DNA of 64,000 nucleotides from Ahaetulla prasina (lineage: Eukaryota > Chordata > Lepidosauria > Squamata > Colubridae): positions 161,862,502-161,926,501 of the forward strand of contig NC_080541.1 of NCBI RefSeq assembly GCF_028640845.1, in the 5' to 3' direction. The notes beneath the pieces were generated by a model, which was not told the origin of the DNA, made no database searches, and was given only the letters and a program-made list of their open reading frames with translations. Each line of letters begins with the position of its first letter. Positions within the stretch are counted from its first letter, which is position 1. The translations under genes were made by a program, and so were the position numbers. Positions 37,086 through 46,249 of the stretch are shown piece after piece.

Positions 37086-37815
37086 TAGTTCATTAAGCCC
37101 ACTGTAACTACATCGCAAAAAAGGCCTTAAAAGTTGTAAACCTAATCTTGAGTAGCTTCTTCTCCAAAAACACTACACTACTAACCAGAGCATATAAAAC
37201 ATTTGCTAGACCAATTCTTGAATTCTTGGAATCCATACCACATTTCTGACATCAATACAACTGAACGTGTCCAGAAATATTTTATAAGAAGAGTACTCCA
37301 CTTCTCCGAATACAACAAAATATCTTTTGCCACCAGACTTGAAATCCTGGGTTTAGAAAACTTAGAACTACGCCACCTTCAACATGACTTTAGTTTAACT
37401 CATAGAATCATCTATTATAATGTCCTTCCTGTCAAAGACTACTTCAGCTTCAATTGCAACAATACACAAGCACACAATAGATTTAAGCTTAAAGTTAACT
37501 GCTCCAATCTTGATTGCAGAAAATATGACTTCAGTAACAGAGTTGTTAATACTTGGAATACACTACCTGACTCTCTTCCCAAAATCCCCAAAGCTTCAAC
37601 CAAAAACTATCTACCATTGACCTCACCCCATTCCTAAGAGGTCTGTAAGGGGCGTGCATAAGAGCACAATCGTGCCTACTGTTCCTGTCCTATTGTTTCC
37701 TCTCGTTCTATCCAATTAATATAGCTATTACATACTCATACTCATATATATGCTTATATATTGTATAATTATTTCATGCTTATGCTTATATATACTGTGT
37801 GACAAAATAAATAAA
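37086..37815 (+). mobile_element. CR1/Jockey-type LINE 3' part (copy F)
   Basis: Begins at 'aagcccactgtaactacatc' (AHCNYITKKALKVVNLILSS-type codons) and runs through TLLTRAYKTFARPILE, TERVQKYFIRRVLHFSEYNK and the C-terminus to the stop. It then has the family 3' UTR and the 'gacaaaataaataaaatc' tail. It retains the RVQKYFIRRVLHFSEYNK segment that is deleted in copy A. It is inserted in R4 copy 1. Confidence 0.85.
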
Positions 37816-37820
37816 ATCAA

Positions 37821-38185
37821 TCAATGCAGATGATTGCATTGAATTGGCACAACTAATAAAAATAACAAAATATTGTGATTGCAAATTGAAGCTGAGCGAA
37901 TATGGAGGAACAAAACAATCGTTGCACCAATAGTAAAAGGACCCCTTGGAGCAATACCCAAAGGGCTGCCTAGATACATGGAAATTTTGTACTTATTAGA
38001 TCTGAATATCCTGACTTTGCAAAAAACACACTCTACTCGGAACTGCCTATATACTCAGATGCTAACTTAACAGCTCTTATGTCCTTGGTTAGGACTTGAA
38101 ATATTAAGTTTTTACCAGTCCCAGACTGTGAATCGAATTGAAGATTAAATCAATAAAGAATAACTATAACAATAATAATAAATAA
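37821..38185 (+). pseudogene. R4/Dong-type LINE C-terminus and 3' UTR
   Basis: 'ctgagcgaatatggaggaac' followed by VKGPLGAIPKGLPRYMEILY and LDLNILTLQKTHSTRNCLYT corresponds to the C-terminal VxGALGxxxKxLxxHxKxL region seen intact in copy 2 (38813-39025). The segment ends in a 'aataataataaataaataat' tail. Confidence 0.6.
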
Positions 38186-38189
38186 ATAA

Positions 38190-39040
38190 TCCTGTGGCTG
38201 GGCCTGGACGGCTATCAGGTGCGGTCCCTATGGTTATGGGAATGCTGGTGTTCGGATCAGTAGTGGCCTAGCCACCATGAACCAACCCAGGCACCTACCA
38301 TCACCAATGATGAGAAGAAATCAACAAAATTCCATACCGGATTCCATCACCCGGGTCAACAAGGACTGCATCAGATGCTGTAGCTCCTGGACATCTGCTG
38401 AAAAATGGGTTATATGGCTCAGTTGCTACTGCTGGGTAACCAGGGCGTGCAACTGTAAAGAGACTGGGACAAAAGCGCAAAACTTGGACAACTGAGGAAA
38501 ATAGAGAAATCATCAAATGTTACTACCAGGCAGAACCAACAGCCAGGGGATTTCAAAAAGAATGATGCAACTGTGGAAGGAAAAACACTCAGAAAGCAAC
38601 ATAACTGGGCGTTATGTTAAGGGGCGTGCATAAGAGCATAAACGTGCCTACCGTTCCTGTCCTATTGTTTTTCTTTTTCTTTTTCTATATATATATGCTT
38701 ATACTTCCTTATATTTCCTCATATATATGTTTATATACTGTATAATCTTTTTGTGTGATGCCTATATATATTGTTGTGACAAATAAATAAATAAATAAAA
38801 ATAAAAAAACTCATGAAATATTGCAACCTGGCCATTGAAACTACAAGGCTATGGATGAAACATGTAACAGGGATACCCCTTGTCATTGGGGCACTTGGTA
38901 CCATGTCCAAGAATTTTACAAAACACATCAAGAAATTGCAGCTTCCTGCAATAACACCAGCAGAACTGCAAAAAACTGCGCTACTCAGAACATTGTATAT
39001 TTTAAGATACTTGGTTGATACTTAGGATGCTGGCAGCAAC
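38190..39040 (+). mobile_element. R4/Dong-type LINE, copy 2, internally deleted
   Basis: The left part (38270-38612) encodes a TWTTEENREIIKCYYQAEP-like stretch and WKEKHSESNITG, the Myb-like N-terminal DNA-binding region of R2/R4-type LINEs. The right part (38809-39040) encodes the C-terminus, including PLVIGALGTMSKNFTKHIKK, with stop at 39025. The whole RT is missing. CR1-type copy G sits at the junction. Confidence 0.6.
38618..38802 (+). mobile_element. CR1/Jockey-type LINE 3' UTR (copy G)
   Basis: Only the UTR from 'aaggggcgtgcataagagca' to the tail 'gtgacaaataaataaataaa' is present, with no coding sequence. It lies at the deletion junction of R4 copy 2. Confidence 0.8.
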
Positions 39041-39067
39041 CCGTATCAGACATTAGCATCAGTCAAT

Positions 39068-39178
39068 GGTATTTGAATAGAATTTTATTGGCCAAGTGTG
39101 ATTGGACACACAAGGAATTTGTCTTGGTGCATATGCTCTCAGTGTACATAAAAGAAAAGATACGTTCATCAAGGTACT
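39068..39178 (-). mobile_element. CR1-L3-type snake LINE 3' fragment
   Basis: The block 'ttttattggccaagtgtgat' to 'tacgttcatcaaggtac' is nearly identical to 1456-1558 but stops there, with a single AATAG unit at its tail. The near identity suggests both inserted fairly recently. Confidence 0.65.
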
Positions 39179-40374
39179 TTGTAATTTGTGATGCATTTTT
39201 AAATATCCAGTTGACTGAGTTTCATGTTTAATGAATAAAAGAGATAATAAGAATTTAAAACTCTTCCTGTAGACATTTAACTGAAATAGAAAAGCAAACA
39301 ACTAAAATAGAACAGACTAGAAAGTTTTGTATAAATGATGACTTGTACAAAAATTGGATGTGGTTATGTGGATGTCACTGCTAGTATTGAATACATTGTC
39401 TTCTGTCATGGTTGCCTGTCAAATCAGTTTAATACATTTCTATATTGCTTCAAGCAGCAGTAATGATAATGCTCAAAGTATTTTATATTATAGTTGATCA
39501 CCAAGACTAGTCATTTTTTCTTTGACACAATATTCATAATTAAGGAAATACAATAAAACAAGTAATTTCTAGAATAAAACAAACACTTCCCTATCAATTG
39601 CATCCAGATCCTCAGATATTAAAGGAACTCAACTCATTTTGTGTCTGTTAAGGGAATAGTCCATCTGGCTTGTCTACCTTCCTAACATCTCTCTCCTTAT
39701 GAATATTGAGAAAAATATAAACAAAAGTTTATAATTGTATTCATAGGATGGAATAACATTTGTGAAACAATGTTAAGTGGATGAAACATGCCAAATTCCT
39801 TAGTAATTAGTACCTTTTTTTTTATATCACGGCAGATGGGACAAGAAATCCTAATAGCTGTTCACACAGTAACTAGGATTTAGGGAAAGATTTTAAAACA
39901 ACACTCTTTTCAGTAAGTATTTCAGGTAAATGCCCATGAATCTTTTGTTTTGAGACCTAATGAAATTTGCCACACAGATTGAACATTATAATGAAGAACG
40001 TATATAGCAATGTTCAGCTAACTAGCTTGATGTAGAGAGTGAGGGAGATGACCTGGAAACAAATATTCAGAAACTGTTACATAAATAAGGACAGAAGTAT
40101 TCCAAAGCTCTGGAATAGGAGAGAGTATTAAGAAGATGAGTCTTCCCTGACTCACTGGGATTTAAACAGGAAAGCAGGAGAAGCCTAATCAGACTTGTAA
40201 AATTTGTAATCTATTTCAATGAAGCATACTCAGGCCTTCCTATGGAGTGTTTCCTGATGTGGTCTATTTCAAAGTGTTCACAGATGGAAATGGAAGACCC
40301 TGTGACAAATTATAGCGCCCTTCTTAGATATGATAAACCTGATTGTCAGAGAGTAAGGGCAAGGATAAATTGTT
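39179..40374. other. Intron-like sequence, nothing recognised
   Basis: No exon or known repeat seen up to the PLE cluster. Confidence 0.35.
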
Positions 40375-40375
40375 A

Positions 40376-40402
<27 letters not shown>
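40375..40402. repeat. (AT)n tract at the left edge of the PLE cluster
   Basis: About 13 AT units directly before the truncated PLE copy (ttattgacaaacgtgtccc). Confidence 0.95.
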
Positions 40403-40406
<4 letters not shown>

Positions 40407-40970
40407 ACAAACGTGTCCCTAACACGAGGAATGACACCAGACCCACACTCACGAGGTCCACACAGGATGTCACCACCACACATCCACCCAGAAAGCACAC
40501 CCAAACCCACACTGATCAGGAAGCACGACCAAGGACCAGAAGCCAGACCGCAGCTGCAACATTAGCCACTTCAAACCCCTCCAATCCATACATGCAGCAG
40601 ACTGACACCCACTACGAAGATGTAGCACGACCACGACCACGAAGCCAAACAGCAGCAGTGCAGCTCACCAGCTCAAATCCCCCTGCAGCACAGATTAGAC
40701 TGAGCACAACCAAGCCCCCACCAACACAGGACACACCCCCAGCCAATCAGAGCACAGAAAAAACCCCATCCAATCAGAGCACAGCCAAGCTCCCACCCAA
40801 TCAGTTCAAACCCCCACTAGCAGTTAAAAGGAAGAAACAGCTGCGATCACACATTGCTCCCAGAAGCACGAAGCTGAAGCCTGAAGATGACGAATGAGAC
40901 TTCGTCGAAACGTCGCCAAGACACTTCCAATCTTACACGGGAGAAAACCCGAACAACCAAAGACCTATAT
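40401..40970 (+). repeat. PLE direct terminal repeat, left (pLTR)
   Basis: Matches 43284-43844 almost base for base. It begins with codons for LLTNVSLTRGMTPDPHSRGP, continues through a non-coding CA-rich region with repeated 'ccaatcagagcacag' motifs, and ends in the hammerhead motif and 'aaccaaagacctatat'. Confidence 0.85.
40881..40914 (+). ncRNA. Hammerhead-like ribozyme motif of PLE
   Basis: CTGAAGA (40881-40887), stem II GACGAA/TTCGTC with loop TGAGAC, GAAA (40907-40910), CGTC (40911-40914). All core boxes are intact. It lies just upstream of the PLE coding region, so self-cleavage would separate tandem transcripts at the pLTR. Confidence 0.65.
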
Positions 40971-42840
40971 ACAAACACCCGTGAAAACCTCAGAAAACAA
41001 ATATTGCACCTCTACGGGAGAAATCCACCATCTGACCAGGACCTATGAAAAACTAGAAGTCCAAAGAGCTTCCATTTTATGTGACCTCGCATTCCTACGA
41101 AACTGCCGCGATGAAAATTTAATCCCCAAATGCTTCCAATTGAAATTCCACTCCAACTCTGCAGCCACCAAACGCATCCTAAAAAGAACAGAATTGGCCT
41201 TAATCAGAAATGAACTTCACACAAAAAGATTCCTCCTAGATCAAATCAACAAAGATCTCCTCACACTTCACCTCAAACTCAGCAACAAGATGCACCCGGC
41301 ACTTTGGGACAAATCCAAACAACTTGCCGTCTGGGGGGCCGAAACACAGACCACCCTCAAGACAGACACACACCAACAAACTCCGAAGACTACAAGAACG
41401 CCAGAAACAAACCCCTCCACCCTCACAGCAACACACGAAACAAACAGTGCAAAACATCTCAGATAGGATCCTCACCAAAGCTGAAACCGATGTCCTTTCC
41501 AAAGTTCAACTTTGCAGTCACTCCCAAAATACATCCCCACTGAGACCATTATATGCGGAGTTGAAACCAGCCTGACCAAAATCAACCCCGATGACGCTAA
41601 CAAAATCAGACTCGAAATCACCAACATCCTCTGCAGCAGCAAGCCACCCAAAAGCAACTTACCCAAAGAGGAACAGACAGCACTACTTAACCTGAAAAAA
41701 GATACCAGCATAATAATCCTACCAGCAGACAAGGGCAACGCCACGGTGGTTATGAACACATCTGACTACCAAACCAAATTAACCAACCTACTCCAAGACC
41801 CTGCATACAAGCCCCTAAAACAGACCCCACCACCTACCTAGAAAACCACTAGATCCAAAATAAAAGCCTCCCCATCAGCGAAGAAATCCAACAAAGAATC
41901 ATTCCCAGAGAGAAATCATCCAGATGCCCTAAGCTCACGGCCTCCCAAGATACACAAAGAAGGAACCCCCACTCAGACCCATAGTCAGCTCCATAGGCTC
42001 ACCTCTACAAAACCTAGCCAAATTTCTCGCCAAACAACTACAGCCCTATGCAGAATCCATCGCCTCACACGTAAAAACTCATTCCAGTTCATAGAGATCA
42101 TAAAGAAACAAAACTTACAGCCCAGCGACCTACTCGTGAGCTTTGATGTCATATCCTCTTCACCCAAGTGCCAATCAAAGAAGCCTTGACAGCTATCCAA
42201 AACAAATATAACCCCCAAGCACATACTAGATCTGACCAACCACTGCCTATCCAACACATACTTCATCTATAACGGACAAAAATACAAACAAATAGAAGGC
42301 GCACCCATGGGATCACCCTCTCACCTGTCATTGCCAACCTCTACATGGAACACTTTGAAACCCAAGCACTAGAAAAATCTGATCACAAACCCAAACTCTG
42401 GCTCAGATACGAGACGACACCTTCATAATCTGGCCACACGGGAAAGAAAAACTTGAAAACTTCCTCACACACCTCAATAGCCTACACCCCAAAATACAGT
42501 TCACCATGGAAACAGAAGTTAACAACCAACTTCCTTCCTAGATGTCTTAGTCTACAAGAAACCCAATGGCTCCCTAGGACACACCATCTACCAGAAGAAA
42601 ACACACACAAACCGCTATCTGCATGCACTCTCACACCACCACCCAGCACAGATCAACTCAGAGCCAAGACACTCATCTCTAGAACAAAATGCTTAGCTGA
42701 CGAACAACACCTAAAACCGAACTACACACTCTCACAAACGTACTAACATCCAATGGATTCCAGAGAAATAAGATTACCAAACTAATCCAAAAGAACCCCC
42801 ACTAAAACCCAAGACAGAGAGCAAGAAAATGGCACAGCCC
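40894..42840 (+). pseudogene. PLE N-terminal and reverse transcriptase region, frame-broken
   Basis: The first frame is open at 40894-41466 (190 codons) with FLLDQINKDLLTLHLKLSNK near its end. The next piece (41512-41841) holds IIILPADKGNATVVMNTSDY, a PLE RT N-terminal signature. Later pieces keep 'aaactacagccctatgcaga' (LAKFLAKQLQPYAESI) and 'gaaggcgcacccatgggatc' (EGAPMGS), then a catalytic region that would be (Y)xDDTFIIWPHG around 42405-42440. There, about two bases are lost just before the two Asp codons. At least four frameshifts mean no functional RT. Confidence 0.8.
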
Positions 42841-43283
42841 TCCTCCCATATATAAAAGGCACCACAGACAGAATCAGCAAGATCCTCCACAAACATAACA
42901 TCAAGACAGCATTCTGCACAAACCAAAAAATATCCACCATCCTAAGAAACCCCAAAGACAAAATTGAGTTAGAAAATCAAGGAGTATATGAAATCCCATG
43001 CACCGCCTGCCCCACCACATACATTGGACAAACCAACAGAAGAATAAGTGCACGCATTGAAGAACACAAGAACTCATTCAAAAAAGAGGAACCAACTTCT
43101 TCCCTGGTCCAACACTTTAAAGTCACAGGACACGACATTGACTTTAAAAAGACCAGAACTATCGCCAAAACTGAACACTTTAACAACAGAATAATCAGAG
43201 AAGCCATTGAGATAGAAAAACGCCCACACAGCATGAACAAACGAGATGATACCTCCCGCCTACCAGCCATTTGGAAACCTGCC

Positions 43284-43963
<680 letters not shown>

Positions 43964-43968
43964 TCTTT

Positions 43969-44560
43969 GAATGAGTTGAATAAGTTGAATGAGTTGAATA
44001 AGTTGAATGAGTTGAATAAGTTGAATGAGTTGAATAAGTTGAATGAGTTGAATAAGTTGAATGAGTTGAATAAGTTGAATGAGTTGAATAAGTTGAATGA
44101 GTTGAATAAGTTGAATGAGTTGAATAAGTTGAATGAGTTGAATAAGTTGAATGAGTTGAATAAGTTGAATGAGTTGAATAAGTTGAATGAGTTGAATAAG
44201 TTGAATGAGTTGAATAAGTTGAATGAGTTGAATAAGTTGAATGAGTTGAATAAGTTGAATGAGTTGAATAAGTTGAATGAGTTGAATAAGTTGAATGAGT
44301 TGAATAAGTTGAATGAGTTGAATAAGTTGAATGAGTTGAATAAGTTGAATGAGTTGAATAAGTTGAATGAGTTGAATAAGTTGAATGAGTTGAATAAGTT
44401 GAATGAGTTGAATAAGTTGAATGAGTTGAATAAGTTGAATGAGTTGAATAAGTTGAATGAGTTGAATAAGTTGAATGAGTTGAATAAGTTGAATGAGTTG
44501 AATAAGTTGAATGAGTTGAATAAGTTGAATGAGTTGAATAAGTTGAATGAGTTGAATAAG
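43969..44560. repeat. 18-bp minisatellite, about 33 units
   Basis: The unit gaatgagttgaataagtt repeats without visible error for 592 bp. Two near-identical 9-mers (gttgaatga and gttgaataa) make up the unit. It has no stop in four frames, so long low-complexity frames (LNELNK on plus; FNLFNS, THSTYS and LIQLIQ on minus) appear on both strands. The left edge 'cctctttgaatgagtt' is the inverted complement of the right flank 'aactcattcaaaaagagg', which is PLE endonuclease coding (compare 43072-43089). Confidence 0.97.
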
Positions 44561-44597
44561 AACACAAGAACTCATTCAAAAAGAGGAACCAACTTAT

Positions 44598-44984
44598 TAG
44601 CCATTTCAAACCCCTCCAATCCATACATGCAGCAGACTGACACCCACTACGAAGATGTAGCACGACCACGAACACGAAGCCAAACAGCAGCAGTGCAGCT
44701 CACCAGCTCAGATCCTGCAACTCAGACTAATTTGAGCACAACCAAGCCCCCACCCAAACAGGACACACCCCAGCCAATCAGAGCACAAAAACCCCCATCC
44801 AATCAGAGCACAGCCAAGCTCCCACCCAATCAGTTCAAACCCCACTAGCAGTTAAAAGGAAGAAACAGCTGCGATCACACATTGCTCCCAGAAGCACGGT
44901 TGAAGCCTGAAGATGACGAATGAGACTTCGTCAAACGCCAAGACACTTCCAATCTTACACGGAGAAAACCCGAACAACCAAAGA

Positions 44985-44986
<2 letters not shown>
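44598..44986 (+). mobile_element. Truncated PLE pLTR
   Basis: Starts inside the pLTR ('tagccatttcaaacccctcc') right after a 36-bp piece of endonuclease coding that flanks the minisatellite. It ends 'aaccaaagacctatata'. The 'ctcagatcctgcaactcag' variant groups it with 45849-46225 rather than with the direct repeats. Confidence 0.8.
44907..44939 (+). ncRNA. Hammerhead-like motif of PLE, core destroyed
   Basis: CTGAAGA and stem II are kept, but 'tcgtcgaaacgtcgcc' has become 'tcgtcaaacgcc'. The G of GAAA and the CGTC cleavage string are therefore lost. Expected inactive. Confidence 0.6.

Positions 44987-45052
<66 letters not shown>
44987..45052. repeat. (TA)n tract between divergent PLE pieces
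   Basis: 33 TA units. The pLTR ends on its left in plus orientation and an inverted pLTR starts on its right. Confidence 0.97.
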
Positions 45053-45053
<1 letters not shown>

Positions 45054-45303
45054 TCTGATTGGCTGGGGTGTGTCCTGTTTGGGTGGGGGCTTGGTTGTGC
45101 TCAGTTAGTCTGAGTTGCAGGGGATCTGAGCTGGTGAGCTGCACTGCTGCTGTTTGGCTTTGTGGTCGTGCTACATCTTCATAGTGGGTGTCAGTCTGCT
45201 GCATGTATGGATTGGAGGGGTTTGAAATAGCTAATGTTGCAGCTGCGGTCTGGCTTCTGGTCCTTGATGGTGCTTCACAGTCAGTGTGGGTTTGGTGTGC
45301 CTC
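45053..45303 (-). mobile_element. Inverted PLE pLTR piece
   Basis: The complement of the pLTR middle: 'ctctgattggctggggtgtg' mirrors 'cacaccccagccaatcagag', and it continues to 'cagtgtgggtttggtgtgc'. Together with the plus-strand pLTR to its left it forms a large fold-back around the TA tract. Confidence 0.85.
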
Positions 45304-45306
45304 TTT

Positions 45307-45448
45307 GAATGAGTTGAATAAGTTGAATGAGTTGAATAAGTTGAATGAGTTGAATAAGTTGAATGAGTTGAATAAGTTGAATGAGTTGAATAAGTTGAAT
45401 GAGTTGAATAAGTTGAATGAGTTGAATAAGTTGAATGAGTTGAATAAG
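45307..45448. repeat. 18-bp minisatellite, second array, about 8 units
   Basis: Same unit and same flanks as 43969-44560: 'cctctttgaatgagtt' on the left and 'aacacaagaactcattcaaa' on the right. The shared flanks point to one origin with different copy number. Confidence 0.95.
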
Positions 45449-46225
45449 AACACAAGAACTCATTCAAAAAGAGGAACCAACTTCTTCCTGGTCCAACACT
45501 TTAAAGTCACAGGACACGATATTGACTTTAAAGTGTTCAGAACTATCGCCAAAACTGAACACTTTAACAACAGAATAATCAGAGAAGCCATCGAGATAGA
45601 AAACGCCCACACAGCATGAACAAACGAGATGATACCTCCGCCTACCAGCCATTTGGAAACCTGCCCTTATTGACAAACGTGTCCCTAACACGAGGAATGA
45701 CACCAGACCCACACTCACGAGGTCCACACAGGATGTCACCACCACATCCACCCAGAAGCACACCCAAACCCACACTGATCAGGAAGCACCAAGGACCAGA
45801 AGCCAGACCGCAGCTGCAACATTAGCCATTTCAAACCCTCCAATCCATACATGCAGCAGACTGACACCCACTACGAAGATGTAGCACCACCACGAACACG
45901 AAGCCAAACAGCAGCAGTGCAGCTCACCAGCTCAGATCCTGCAACTCAGACTAATTTGAGCACAACCAAGCCCCCACCCAAACAGGACACACCCCCAGCC
46001 AATCAGAGCACAAAAAAACCCACATCCAATCAGAGCACAGCCAAGCTCCCACCCAATCAGTTCAAACCCCCACTAGCAGTTAAAAAGGAAGAAACAGCTG
46101 CAATCACACATTGCTCCCAGAAGCACGAAGCTGAAGCCTGAAGATGACGAATGAGACTTCGTCGAAACGTCGCCAAGACACTTCCAATTTTACGCGGGAG
46201 AAAACCCGAATAACCAAAGACCTAC
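45449..46225 (+). mobile_element. PLE endonuclease end plus pLTR
   Basis: Codons for [14 protein letters not shown] text (frame-shifted), then QHFKVTGHDIDF and TIAKTEHFNNRIIREAIEIE. Next come the RGMTPDPHSRGPHRMSPP block and the whole pLTR, ending 'aataaccaaagacctac' at an (AT)n tract. Several single-base losses (for example 'gaaaacgcccac') break the frame. Confidence 0.8.
46138..46171 (+). ncRNA. Hammerhead-like ribozyme motif of PLE
   Basis: CTGAAGA (46138-46144), stem II GACGAA/TTCGTC, GAAA (46164-46167), CGTC (46168-46171). Core intact. Confidence 0.65.
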
Positions 46226-46249
46226 ATATATATATATATATATATATAT
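46226..46249. repeat. (AT)n tract at the right edge of the PLE cluster
   Basis: 12 AT units right after the pLTR end. Confidence 0.95.

Larger units (their letters stand above)
34715..38185 (+). mobile_element. R4/Dong-type LINE, copy 1, interrupted twice
   Basis: R4-type coding is found in three pieces: 34715-35610 (RT C-terminal side and zinc knuckle), 37021-37085 (restriction-like endonuclease motif) and about 37821-38120 (C-terminus and 3' UTR). A 1402-bp hAT element separates the first two, and LINE copy F separates the last two. When the hAT element is ignored, the coding text continues across its target site as NFWIQTDRHLAHNTPDITIV, which supports the reading. The clade assignment is from the CCHC and PD-x-E motifs and general resemblance. 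Confidence 0.7.
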
